Shown here one piece after another: positions 8,801 to 15,203 of a DNA stretch of 64,000 nucleotides. The position numbers were made by a program, and so were the translations under genes. The stretch lies in the NCBI RefSeq assembly GCF_003952665.1, contig NZ_CP017946.1, forward strand, positions 1,240,001 through 1,304,000, given 5' to 3'. Positions within the stretch are counted from its first letter, which is position 1, and each line of letters opens with the position of its first letter. The notes beneath the pieces were generated by a model. That model saw only the letters and a program-made list of their open reading frames with translations. It was not told the DNA's origin and did not search any database. Source of the stretch: Bosea sp. Tri-49 (lineage in GTDB: Bacteria > Pseudomonadota > Alphaproteobacteria > Rhizobiales > Beijerinckiaceae).

Positions 8801-10069
8801 CGCCTCGACCTCCTGATGCAGGACGTCAGGGCGGGAGAAGCGCGCCGCGCCGACCGAGCCGGAGCCCAGTGCGGTGCCGGCGTTCAGCAGCTCGCCTTCC
8901 TCCTGCAGGCTGCGCCCGACGCGCCGCAAGGCGTCAGCCTCGGCCTGCGTGTGGGGGTTCCTGCGGAGGGCACCGAATGCGCCACCGAGGACCATGCCGG
9001 AACCGGCTGCCCACAGGAGGTCGCTGGTCTCGGCCGTCTCCTTGGACACGAACCGGGGGATTTCGAGGGCAACGTTGCCGGCCGCTGCGGTTGCGCCACT
9101 GGCAGCGATGCGGGCCATGCGCCCGAGCTTGGCCACGCCGGCAGCCTCCGGGATGAGGATGGACGCGCCGAGCCCGACAGGCTCCAGCATCTCGCCCAGG
9201 AGAGCGCCTGCGGTGCCCTTCCAGCCGGACGCGGCGATGCGCTCCTGCATGGCGAGCTGGCTGTCGATGCGGCCCCTGATGGTGCGCGCATGGGCCTCTG
9301 AGGTGGCATCCTCGAAGGCGTCCCAATACTGCTGGGGCACACCCTTGGTGACCTCGCCGAGGAGGTCTTGCCTCTTCGACCACTTGAAGTCGGGGTCGGG
9401 CTGGTGATCCTCCATGCCGCGCAGCGCCCAGGTGATGGGGCTGGCGTCCTTGGCGCTCTCATACGCCGAGCCCCAGAAGCCGAGACCCTCGGTCTTGTTA
9501 GCGGCGTCACGGCGCTCGATGTCGGTGACCGGGCTCTGCGGCCTGATGGCCTCATCCGTCACCCGGCCCGGCTCGACAGTGGAGCGGACGCTGGGGAGGT
9601 CGGCGGCCTTGGAGCCGGAGAATTTGTTGAAGACCTCGACCGCTGTCTTCCTCCGGCCTTCCCAGTTGTGGCCGCCAGCGGGGTTCGCTGCGGACCAGCC
9701 TCGGGGGCGCTCGAAGGAGATGAAGGCCAGGGCCGCCTCGTCGGGCGACTGCGACTTCATCAGGCGGTTGTAGACCGGGCGCTCGACCGTCTGCAGCTCG
9801 TGGTGCAGGAAGTCGAGCTGCGTCTTGAGGCTGTGGACGTCCTCGCCGCGCTCGCGGGCGAAGTTCATCAGGTTGGTCTTGCGGCCCTTACCCGGCGTCG
9901 GGTCACGCCAGCCGGCGATGCCGAGGCCAGTGCCGCTGTCGTGGATGGCGCGGGTGTTGAGGTTGTCGCCGCTCTCGTTCTGGAGGTTGCCCAGGATGCC
10001 GGAGACGGCAGCGTCGGAGTAGCCGAGGCCTTTGAGGTAGCCGTAGGCGTTGAATGAGGCGTCGCTCAT
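5885..10069 (-). CDS. podovirus internal virion / ejection protein (T7 gp16-like) with N-terminal lysozyme domain
   Basis: At 1394 residues this is the largest gene in the element. Residues 1-150 form a phage tail-lysozyme type peptidoglycan hydrolase: YLKGLGYSDAAVSGILGNLQ leads to NESG with the likely catalytic Glu32, then GLGIAGWRD. The rest is a long helical protein with Ala/Gly-rich apolar stretches (about residues 290-380) and a C-terminal region of the kind seen in internal core proteins of T7-like phages (VMGNVGFAQVNEF, ILQFRSFVMGAWSRHL). T7 gp16 is 1318 residues and also starts with a peptidoglycan-cutting domain; here the enzyme fold appears different. In T7 this protein leaves the virion and helps build the DNA-ejection channel. 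The ATG at 10069 has AAGGA seven bases upstream and directly starts the lysozyme domain, so I chose it over 10147. It is the only structural-type virion gene in the element. Confidence 0.82.
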   Translation of the reverse strand: MSDASFNAYGYLKGLGYSDAAVSGILGNLQNESGDNLNTRAIHDSGTGLGIAGWRDPTPGKGRKTNLMNFARERGEDVHSLKTQLDFLHHELQTVERPVYNRLMKSQSPDEAALAFISFERPRGWSAANPAGGHNWEGRRKTAVEVFNKFSGSKAADLPSVRSTVEPGRVTDEAIRPQSPVTDIERRDAANKTEGLGFWGSAYESAKDASPITWALRGMEDHQPDPDFKWSKRQDLLGEVTKGVPQQYWDAFEDATSEAHARTIRGRIDSQLAMQERIAASGWKGTAGALLGEMLEPVGLGASILIPEAAGVAKLGRMARIAASGATAAAGNVALEIPRFVSKETAETSDLLWAAGSGMVLGGAFGALRRNPHTQAEADALRRVGRSLQEEGELLNAGTALGSGSVGAARFSRPDVLHQEVEAWMKADAPETALGSMRFDSVGQLKSSESPVARAVGGKLGLDAVGNKDKSIKNDFAATEYQQRVHDSAMSELARDWQPAFKSYLKERDIGWADKAEAERTLREEIAAVIRNTDPTREAEFSPQAKQMAATIRKLHQQYADLAQNPGKLSGSQLEPLPGFEGTMDSTNYLMRQRSNQRIAEKTKLFGDAAIKAAYAKGFKAMHPGVDDAVARKWADGYVKRLRELAADVDMKGDRAVSGQDQDALREMMEEFGTMKPEEIENVLGLLKGKQDPKAGASPRGKSRALYDETFKDDLVVTDKSDPRYGQTLEFRLMDLFENDALSVFEGYSRQMSGLLGLHQVRVKNPLFTDMHVRPIKRADVEIRESVSQPDILTAAGEVNLKLDMGNLRIDGLALKTQDPEAIRNLLEVAADYAAERGVKLVSGPKVDDALAAALKSLKGDWKVHSPDGRKRTVKGVKVNETKNGEPVFEISGEWKPPSNEPEMLITGLSKDADWEKMMQRLAQTWDEQFQAGKVDNNAREKGLELDRQNLDYLRKQVLGLSSEADQTKWGQTLRRLRDYNFIRVMGNVGFAQVNEFFHAASSVGLKATLSAVPAFRHILRDARTGQLDDEIARDIEYLTNFGTDWVRGSLHSKIEAGGGHIDGRFGDTLGDRYDATMAKLKRATTAMSLMAPINTGLQRFAARGVYAKFAHMADGDAVNWDRLTAMGIDKEMGNRIFKSIRENRTFIDGDVAGRKLPRMNIEKWPDQEAAAAFQMGATRWAKYAILQNDPGAMHRMVGDALGKTILQFRSFVMGAWSRHLIHNIHMRDWETATTFLLTGVGGVLTHIAYSHYRFATDPRREERLDKALSWEGLLAGGFQRASWSSFMPSLADTALSAAGVDPVFGYRMTSQPSHLITGNPTFGLVDDLQKGVGGMVGNVLSGDNQLSQQDVRNVAKAFPWGNWVPFVHLMNTFVRDLPEFDRRPRREAPERAF

Positions 10070-10082
10070 GGGGATGTCCTTG

Positions 10083-10123
10083 AAAAGCGAAAGCCCCGCC
10101 CGGAGGTGATCCGAACGGGGCCG
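10083..10123 (-). terminator. hairpin before the ejection-protein gene (copy 1)
   Basis: GCCCCG at 10093-10098 pairs with CGGGGC at 10116-10121, with additional CGG/CCG pairing inside, and the reverse strand continues with TTTCGCTTTT. The same structure with near-identical bases recurs at 10529-10563. Each copy sits just upstream of a leftward gene, so it could act as a weak terminator or as an RNA processing site, as hairpins between T7 genes do. Confidence 0.7.
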
Positions 10124-10184
10124 TGATGGGTCTAAGGGCGAAGACACCCGCTACAGGCGAGGTGTCCGCTGGGACTGCTGCGGC

Positions 10185-10490
10185 TTACGCAGTCCAGCTA
10201 CGATCAACCGCAGAGCGTCTGATCATCTCGGCACGAACCAATCGCGCCCGAGGTGCTTGAGAAATCGCCGTTAGAGCGAGCGCATGGTCAGGGTTGAGCC
10301 AGAAGCCCACGGCATCGCCGGAGCAGTCGATCTGCGTAGGCATTTCGAGAAGCTCGCCATAGCTCTCCAGCTCCTCGCGATGCTTGACGATGGTTTTCCG
10401 AATGTTCGTCGGGCACGACAAGCCCAGCCACTTTGCCAAGGAGACGTCTTCGCAAAGGTCCAGCTCATTGAATTCAAGGGTCGTGATCAT
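10185..10490 (-). CDS. phage antirepressor-type small protein, 101 aa
   Basis: Residues 10-60 (SLAKWLGLSCPTNIRKTIVK and onward) match the pattern D-x-LAxxLG-x(5)-NIRxxI-x-HxxxLExxG of a domain common in phage antirepressors and their orphan relatives, in which it precedes a DNA-binding or KilA-type region. The 163-residue protein encoded 500 bases upstream carries the same domain, so the two are paralogues. An AAAGGT lies seven bases before the ATG. It stands between the two repeated hairpins. Function in antirepression is inferred from the family. Confidence 0.65.
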   Translation of the reverse strand: MITTLEFNELDLCEDVSLAKWLGLSCPTNIRKTIVKHREELESYGELLEMPTQIDCSGDAVGFWLNPDHALALTAISQAPRARLVRAEMIRRSAVDRSWTA

Positions 10491-10528
10491 CTGTTACCTT
10501 TCGGCGCTAAGCGCATGGTTGAAAGCAC

Positions 10529-10563
10529 GAAAAGCCCCGCCCGGCGGAAACCGAACGGGGCCG
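10529..10563 (-). terminator. hairpin before the 101-aa gene (copy 2)
   Basis: GCCCCG at 10534-10539 pairs with CGGGGC at 10556-10561, and the reverse strand continues with TTTTCG. The stem, spacing and flanking CCGTGATGGG match copy 1 at 10083-10123, so this is a duplicated regulatory unit rather than a chance palindrome. Confidence 0.7.
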
Positions 10564-10616
10564 TGATGGGAATGCGTTGGGGTTGATCCCAGCCGGAGAG
10601 AGCTGATGCGGCGGGA

Positions 10617-10775
10617 CTAGGCTTGGGTGCGCTCCACGGCGAGCCCCACGGGGCCGTCAGTCTGCCACCCGAACATGGGCGTCCAGACGACTTGAGCGAG
10701 CCCCTTGAAGCCGGCGATGAGGCCGCCAGCGTCGTAAGCGATGAAGAGGCGGCCGATTTTGAGGGTGAAGTCCAT
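10617..10775 (-). CDS. small phage-type protein, 52 aa
   Basis: Unrecognised. The frame starts MDFTLKIGRLFIAYD and ends VGLAVERTQA before a TAG at 10617-10619. Codon choice is GC-rich at third positions like its neighbours, and an AGGA lies about twelve bases upstream of the ATG. A longer frame over the same bases (10487-10870) is rich in Ser, Pro and Arg and looks like a shadow. It is the first gene after the T7-type promoter at 10918-10940 and the first of three leftward genes ending with the ejection protein. Confidence 0.6.
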   Translation of the reverse strand: MDFTLKIGRLFIAYDAGGLIAGFKGLAQVVWTPMFGWQTDGPVGLAVERTQA

Positions 10776-10917
10776 GGCGATGGTGGTCCTAGGCGGGGCT
10801 CAAGCGGGCGGCGGATGCCGTCTGCGGAGCTTGGAGTAGCTGCGGCCGAATACGGTGCCAATGCGGCCAAACGACTCCTTTCCTCGACACAGAAATCTCC
10901 GTAACATGTTGAAATAG

Positions 10918-10940
10918 CTACCCTATAGTGGGTCGATCAC
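10918..10940 (-). promoter_or_regulatory. T7-type phage RNA polymerase promoter (best match)
   Basis: On the reverse strand the site reads CGACCCACTATAGGG at its core, against CGACTCACTATAGGG in the T7 class III promoter: 14 of 15 positions from -12 to +3, with the initiating GGG in place. With equal base frequencies a match this good is expected about 0.002 times in an element this size on both strands. It points leftward into the 52-aa, 101-aa and ejection-protein genes. Host sigma factors do not use such a sequence; a T7-like single-subunit polymerase would be needed, and none is encoded in the window. Confidence 0.8.
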
Positions 10941-10981
10941 ACTGCTGGGAAAGTCCGCGTCAGCCGCCCTGTGCCGGACGC

Positions 10982-11473
10982 TCAGCGCTTGCGCCGTCTC
11001 CGGCTGCGCCCCCGACCGAGCGAGGCGAACGCGCCGGAGCGTGCTTCCTGCTCCTCGGCGACGATGGCCGCTAGGCGGGTCTTCTGTCGCTGGTCCACTG
11101 TTTCCAGCTCTGCCGCTGCTGCGGCGTCTACCGGAACCAGTCGCGCGTCAGCCGCCATGGCGAAGATCTCGGCTATGGACACTGCGAGGCTGTCGGCTCG
11201 TTTCGTGCCGGCCTTCGCTATGATGAACGCGGCCTGCGCTCTCGTCAGGCGGTACTCGGTAATGGCGCGCTGGGCACCACTGCCGATGACGACCATCGCT
11301 TCAGCCTGATGCAATGGTCCCATGGCCTCCAGCATCGGGAGGTTCCGCTTGATGAGTACGCGAATGTTGGTGGCGCGTTCGTAGCCAAGCGCCTTCGCGA
11401 GGTTGAGGTCTTGGACGGTGGACTCGCTGAAGGCGAGCGGATGGGCAGCCGGAGCGGCTGTTATGGGGATCAT
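10982..11473 (-). CDS. phage antirepressor-type protein, 163 aa
   Basis: Residues 15-55 (DLNLAKALGYERATNIRVLI, then KRNLPMLEAMG) give the same LAxxLG-NIRxxIxRxxxxLExxG domain as the 101-aa protein downstream, followed by the family's YRLTRAQAAFIIAKAGTKRA segment. The C-terminus is strongly basic (RGRSRRRRKR), which suggests nucleic acid contact. Homologous domains occur at the N-termini of prophage antirepressors. It precedes the T7-type promoter at 10918-10940 and follows the 267-aa gene by 27 bases, so it may be transcribed from promoters near 13 kb. Confidence 0.65.
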   Translation of the reverse strand: MIPITAAPAAHPLAFSESTVQDLNLAKALGYERATNIRVLIKRNLPMLEAMGPLHQAEAMVVIGSGAQRAITEYRLTRAQAAFIIAKAGTKRADSLAVSIAEIFAMAADARLVPVDAAAAAELETVDQRQKTRLAAIVAEEQEARSGAFASLGRGRSRRRRKR

Positions 11474-11500
11474 GTCGATGTCCTTGGGTTGGGTCGGCAG

Positions 11501-12304
11501 TCAGGCCGCGTGGAACACCGTTTCCGGCGCAACGGCCCCGGCTACGATCATTTTCGGGGGTGTTGATCTGTTGGGTAATATACTGGGATCACCCATCGCC
11601 TCGGCGGATTGAGACGACCAATCGGGAAAATCGGCGCTTTCAGCGGTAATCGAAGACACGGCCTGCTTATCGGCAGGAAGCTCGCGCGCCCGCCACCTCT
11701 TGGCGAATGCCATCTGAGCGCCACGGCGCGCCGCATGGCGAGAGACCAATTGCGGAGAGACGTCCAGCGCAGCGGCGACGGTGTTGAGCTGAACGTCCCT
11801 GAAGTGGTCGAGCACGAAGCGGACCTCACCGGCAGTCCCGAGGTCGTCATTCCTGCGGGCCTTAAAGGTCATCAGCGCTTCCCTGATGCATGCGACGAGT
11901 CCCTCCTTGTCGCGTTCGGCTCGGTAGTCGGACAGGGTATCATCCCAGACGGTGGCTACGAGTTGTTGGCCGAGTGGGCTAAGGACGTCGAAGGCGTGTC
12001 CTGACTTGGGGAAGTCGTGGCGCCGGCCGATGCCTTGATCGACCATATGGCGGGGAAGGCGGTAGCGCTGGCCCTCCAGCGCCAGCACGCCAATATGGTT
12101 CAGGATGGCCCTGACCTCGCGCTTGCCGACGCAATAGTGGTGGCCCAGCTCGGTGACGGTAATCCAATCTCCAATGCTCTGGGTCTCAAGCTGGCCGGTA
12201 TCCCGGTCCAGCACCTCTCGATGATATTCCATGCTGGTCCTCAGAGACGAGAACGCCCGCACGATGGCGGGGCGATGTGTGGTTGATGCGGTCGCACCCT
12301 CCAT
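11501..12304 (-). CDS. hypothetical protein with helix-turn-helix-like segments, 267 aa
   Basis: Not recognised as a named family. Two regions look like DNA-binding helices: WITVTELGHHYCVGKREVRA near residue 45 and LNTVAAALDVSPQLVSRHAA near residue 175, the second being a good helix-turn-helix pattern. The C-terminal 70 residues are low-complexity and polar. I chose the ATG at 12304 (MEGATAS) because the upstream extension has no protein-like character. It lies in the leftward phage-like module between the HNH/AP2-like and antirepressor-like genes, so a regulatory or replication-initiation role is possible but unproven. Confidence 0.6.
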   Translation of the reverse strand: MEGATASTTHRPAIVRAFSSLRTSMEYHREVLDRDTGQLETQSIGDWITVTELGHHYCVGKREVRAILNHIGVLALEGQRYRLPRHMVDQGIGRRHDFPKSGHAFDVLSPLGQQLVATVWDDTLSDYRAERDKEGLVACIREALMTFKARRNDDLGTAGEVRFVLDHFRDVQLNTVAAALDVSPQLVSRHAARRGAQMAFAKRWRARELPADKQAVSSITAESADFPDWSSQSAEAMGDPSILPNRSTPPKMIVAGAVAPETVFHAA

Positions 12305-12409
12305 GGTTGTTTCCCGGAGTCTGGACGTGGGCAGGAGGCCGACGAAGGCACGGCAGGCGGGTGCATGCGCCCCGCCCACGGTGCGGCTCTGGGCGACTCG
12401 GAATGCGTT

Positions 12410-12730
12410 CTATGGGCGATGCCGCAACGGGCGGATTAGGTTGGTGGAACGCAGGTTCAGGCTGTCACCATCGCGGTACCGGACTGCACCTCGGTCAACG
12501 CCGAGAATGAGCCGCGCTATCATCACGTTACAGGCGGATGCCGGGTGGAGAGCGCGTACGTACCTGTTGCCTTTGCCGTTCGTGTCGAGAAACCACGAGG
12601 CCCTGCCAATGATGGCGATGACGTGCTCGTAGTCGGTGAGATAGAGGGCAGCTTCGGCGGACGCCTTGGCGAGCTTAACGCGCACGATGGGGCGGCCGCA
12701 GTTGTCCTCTGCGAGTTCAATGGGGTTCAT
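12410..12730 (-). CDS. HNH/AP2-like phage protein, 106 aa
   Basis: The product reads like the half of a phage HNH homing endonuclease that contacts DNA: WFLDTNGKGNRYVRALH resembles the AP2-type strand region, and the end has the D-x-LNLRxxNL motif that closes many HNH/AP2 proteins. The canonical catalytic HNH histidines are not visible, so it may bind rather than cut DNA. The ATG at 12730 is chosen for protein-like sequence; an ATG at 12847 with AGGA close by would add 39 less plausible residues and would begin only a few bases from the predicted start of promoter A. Confidence 0.55.
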   Translation of the reverse strand: MNPIELAEDNCGRPIVRVKLAKASAEAALYLTDYEHVIAIIGRASWFLDTNGKGNRYVRALHPASACNVMIARLILGVDRGAVRYRDGDSLNLRSTNLIRPLRHRP

Positions 12731-12847
12731 GAGGTTCGAAGTCGCGGGCCAGCAGCGATGTGGAGAGCGGCGCCGGGTGGGGTGCAAGAAGGCGCAACTC
12801 CACATGCGCCAGACGATGGATACACCAGCTCGCTGAGGAGCGTTCAT

Positions 12848-12870
12848 GTATCCTGAGGTGGGGGGTAATC
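12848..12870 (-). promoter_or_regulatory. T7-like promoter repeat A
   Basis: One of four degenerate 20-23 base repeats (A-D) between the MarR-like and HNH/AP2-like genes. The reverse strand reads GATTACCCCCCACCTCAGGA. It shares the CCCAC core and the +1/+2 GG of the strong T7-type site at 10918-10940 with identical spacing, although the TATA part is changed. Confidence 0.5.
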
Positions 12871-12872
12871 GA

Positions 12873-12895
12873 CAGCCCATAGGTGGGTGATAATC
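12873..12895 (-). promoter_or_regulatory. T7-like promoter repeat B
   Basis: Reverse-strand sequence GATTATCACCCACCTATGGG, 25 bases upstream of repeat A. It keeps GATTA, the CCCAC core and an initiating GGG. It is the most diverged copy and could be inactive. Confidence 0.45.
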
Positions 12896-12955
12896 GGCGT
12901 TGACGGCCGCGAGCCATGCCCAGCTGTTCCTACCTGCTCATGGTCGAGCACGCAG

Positions 12956-12978
12956 GTTTCCTAGTGTGAGGGGCAATC
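12956..12978 (-). promoter_or_regulatory. T7-like promoter repeat C
   Basis: Reverse-strand sequence GATTGCCCCTCACACTAGGA. CTCAC followed by CTAGG aligns with CTCACTATAGG of T7 at the same register, 14 of 23 positions overall. Confidence 0.55.
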
Positions 12979-13077
12979 ACCTCACTGCCGCTCCGGCTTC
13001 GGCGACCCGTCATCAGGCGCCGCGACTACAAGCTGTGGGGACGATGGATGTGACCCGGCCACATCGGAGAGCCTTCT

Positions 13078-13100
13078 TTTTCCTAGAGTGGGGGGTAATC
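13078..13100 (-). promoter_or_regulatory. T7-like promoter repeat D
   Basis: Reverse-strand sequence GATTACCCCCCACTCTAGGA, followed by AAA. It matches the T7 promoter at 15 of 23 positions, with CACTxTAGG intact. It lies 12 bases after the MarR-like stop codon and points leftward into the phage-like module. The surrounding 12731-13111 stretch holds no gene other than these four repeats. Confidence 0.6.
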
Positions 13101-13111
13101 CCGCGACCGCC

Positions 13112-13525
13112 TCACAGGACCGAAATCAGGCCCCTCACGGTCGCCTGTCCTCGCGCCGTCAGCGTCAGGATATTGGTGCGCCGGTCCTCGAAATCCTCGC
13201 GCGAGTTGATCAGTCCCAGCCCACCACGGTCGGACAGCCGGTCCACGATGCGACCCGCTGTAGACTGCGTCAGCGGCACGTACTGCGGCAGCTCCCGCTG
13301 GTAGATGCTAGGCTTGCTGGCAACCCGCAGGAGGACCAGCGCGACGTTGATCTGCATCCCCTCCTCTATCTCAGTCAGGGTTTCGAGGAACTGGATTGCT
13401 CGATACAGCGCGGGCGTGGGCAAGGCGGAATGTCCTGTCGGCGGGATGGGTGAACCCAGTTGTGGGAAAAACCCTACTCCGCCGTCCAATGACAAAAATG
13501 ACTCGATCAGGCGCGACCGAGTCAC
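13112..13525 (-). CDS. MarR-like winged-helix regulator, 137 aa
   Basis: The central and C-terminal parts follow the MarR fold: INVALVLLRVASKP (helix 2 region), LTQSTAGRIVDRLSDRG (recognition helix) and the wing DRRTNILTLTARG with the typical D-x-R-x(4)-LT pattern. Length is normal for the family. The first 40 residues are less typical and the true start may be further in. It is the rightmost gene of the leftward phage-like module and could be the element's repressor, though no palindrome typical of MarR operators was found nearby. Confidence 0.75.
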   Translation of the reverse strand: MTRSRLIESFLSLDGGVGFFPQLGSPIPPTGHSALPTPALYRAIQFLETLTEIEEGMQINVALVLLRVASKPSIYQRELPQYVPLTQSTAGRIVDRLSDRGGLGLINSREDFEDRRTNILTLTARGQATVRGLISVL

Positions 13526-13575
13526 GGCGTTGATGTATCGCTACCCGATAGCTGCAATGGCGCTGAGGTGCGGTC

Positions 13576-14106
13576 GTGACGTTGGACGAAATCGTTGCAC
13601 GCTACGAGGAAGATCCCCGTTGTTCCTGCGAAGACGAAACAACCCGGTTCGCCACCTTACCGAGTCTGCCGACTGCAATTGGCGAGGCCGCGCTCTGCGT
13701 GGACGGTCGCGGCAAGCGGCATCCGCATCAGCGGCGCCTTAGGGCCGCCGTATTGGCCGAGGGTAAGCGCAGGCTGCTGGCCGCAGAGCATCCGCTGGCA
13801 GATGCTCCTACGTTCGAGGCGTTGCACGCGCTCGTGGCAGCTGCGCTTCGCCCGATTAATGGGATAGGAGATCTTACGATCTATGATGTCGCCACCCGCA
13901 TCGGGGCCTTTCTCAAGCTAGCGCCCGACGCGGTGTATTTGCATGCAGGCGCGGCCGAGGGAGCTAAGGCTCTCGGTATCCGCACCGCCGGAGGAAGGCC
14001 GGTGCCACTTGACCGCTTTCCTGCAGCTCTCAGACGTCTCGGAGCTTACCACCTCGAAAATCTGCTCTGCACATTCAAGCGCGAGTTGAAGCGGGCCGCC
14101 GCCTGA
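13576..14106 (+). CDS. hypothetical protein with helix-hairpin-helix-like segment, 176 aa
   Basis: Unrecognised family. The segment INGIGDLTIYDVATRIGAFL near residue 95 resembles a helix-hairpin-helix of the DNA glycosylase type (GIG followed by a helix), and VYLHAGAAEGAKALGI follows. A CxC pair near the N-terminus (PRCSCEDE) is not an obvious metal site. It is divergent from the MarR-like gene across 50 bases and converges with the serine recombinase. A role in DNA recognition is a guess. Confidence 0.6.
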   Translation: MTLDEIVARYEEDPRCSCEDETTRFATLPSLPTAIGEAALCVDGRGKRHPHQRRLRAAVLAEGKRRLLAAEHPLADAPTFEALHALVAAALRPINGIGDLTIYDVATRIGAFLKLAPDAVYLHAGAAEGAKALGIRTAGGRPVPLDRFPAALRRLGAYHLENLLCTFKRELKRAAA

Positions 14107-14123
14107 CGACAAGACCGCCCCGC

Positions 14124-14696
14124 TTACGGCGACGCTTCGGAGGCCCCTCCGCCGGCTTTCAGGATGCGGTGAACGCTGCCCTTGCCGATGCCCAACCGCT
14201 TGGCAATGTCGCCCATGCTGGCGCCCTTCGCGGCCAGTTCGCGGACCTCGTCAGCTCTCGCCCTGGCGGTCGGTGCCCTGCCCTTGTATCGCCCCTCCGC
14301 CCTCGCCTTCGCGATGCCCTCGCGCTGCCGCTCCAGCATCATGTCGCGCTCGAATTCTGCGACGCTGCCCAATACGTTCAGCATCAGCTTGCCGGTCGGA
14401 GTCGTCGTATCAATGCCCATGGCGACGATGCGCAGCGCAACACTCTTCGCCTGCAATCGCCCGACGATCTCCCAGAGGTGCGAGACCGAGCGGGCCAAGC
14501 GGTCGAGCTTCGTGACCACCAGCGTGTCGCCCTCGCGGGCGTAGGCAATGAGGTCGTCCAGCTTCGGGCGCATCCCCACGGCGCTGGTCTGCTCGGCCAC
14601 GACCTTCTCACAGCCCAGTGCCTCAAGGTCGCGAACCTGAGCCGCCAAGCCGGCCTCCTGTTCAAGGGTCGAGGTGCGCGCGTAGCCGATCAACAT
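14124..14696 (-). CDS. serine recombinase (resolvase/invertase family), 190 aa
   Basis: Site-specific recombinase that cuts DNA through an active-site serine. IGYARTS gives the catalytic Ser9; TKLDRLARS and EFERDMMLERQREGI are the conserved catalytic-domain motifs, and the C-terminus has a helix-turn-helix (MGDIAKRLGIGKGSVHRILK). The ATG at 14696 with GGAG nine bases upstream gives the standard N-terminus. Its upstream region has two copies of CGTTCCAAAA 33 bases apart (14707 and 14740), possible binding sites. It lies next to one of the 68-bp direct repeats that flank the defence cassette, so it could mobilise that cassette or resolve element dimers. Confidence 0.92.
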   Translation of the reverse strand: MLIGYARTSTLEQEAGLAAQVRDLEALGCEKVVAEQTSAVGMRPKLDDLIAYAREGDTLVVTKLDRLARSVSHLWEIVGRLQAKSVALRIVAMGIDTTTPTGKLMLNVLGSVAEFERDMMLERQREGIAKARAEGRYKGRAPTARARADEVRELAAKGASMGDIAKRLGIGKGSVHRILKAGGGASEASP

Positions 14697-14949
14697 AGCG
14701 GGTCTCCGTTCCAAAAGGTCTCAGAGGAATGAGTCCGCTCGTTCCAAAAATCAACACCCTACTCCTGTGGTACGAATTGGGTGCCGAATGGAACGTTCAG
14801 CATGGGCTTGCCCTGTGGAACAGTACCCTGCCATGTCCGGCGACATGGCCTGGCACGAGCGTCAGCTTGCGAGGCTGTTGGTCGGCAGGGCCACGCTCGT
14901 CGCTTGCATAGAGCGGATCGACGCCCCGCCTAGATCCCTTCGGAAGGAC
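14697..14949. other. recombinase upstream region with short repeats
   Basis: No gene is visible between the recombinase start and the left direct repeat. CGTTCCAAAA occurs at 14707-14716 and 14740-14749, and GGAACGTTC at about 14788; these may form a resolution site for the adjacent serine recombinase. The forward-strand open frames here lack protein character. Confidence 0.4.
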
Positions 14950-15017
14950 GGCACGGGGGGAAGTCGCGCGCTGCCCTTCGATCGAGGTCACTCAGATTTT
15001 TCCGGCAAAACCAAGCG
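14950..15017 (+). repeat. direct repeat, left copy, flanking the defence cassette
   Basis: Sixty-eight bases align without gaps to 21095-21162. They include 13 identical bases at the start (GGCACGGGGGGAA) and a 31-base identical core at 14980-15010, followed by one mismatch and CAAGCG. The offset is 6145 bases, so everything from the McrB-like gene to the GIY-YIG gene lies between the copies. From 15018 to 15203 I see nothing recognisable before the McrB-like start. Confidence 0.9.
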
Positions 15018-15203
15018 ACTGCTTGCGACCCTCGGCAATCTCCGCCGCAGGCGGCCGGCCGGCGTGACCGTTCCAAGGGAAGCTTCCAAAACAAAATGGC
15101 TTGACCCCGCGGCTACGACTCGCGGATCCTTGCGGCTGATCTTAACGACCGGTTGTCATGATCTCCTGGCCGCCTGTCGCGGCATCAAGAATGAAAAGCC
15201 AGG

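Noticed and set aside
10487..10870. 127-codon reverse frame over the 52-aa gene
   Set aside because: Ser/Pro/Ala-rich, crosses the hairpin, and competes with a more protein-like shorter frame.
5885..13525. Complete prophage
   Set aside because: No terminase, portal, capsid, tail tube, replication or polymerase genes; only one virion-type gene and small regulators.
14707..14749. Firm call of a res site for the serine recombinase
   Set aside because: Only two short repeats with 33-base spacing are visible; the usual three paired subsites are not clear, so it is mentioned only as possible.
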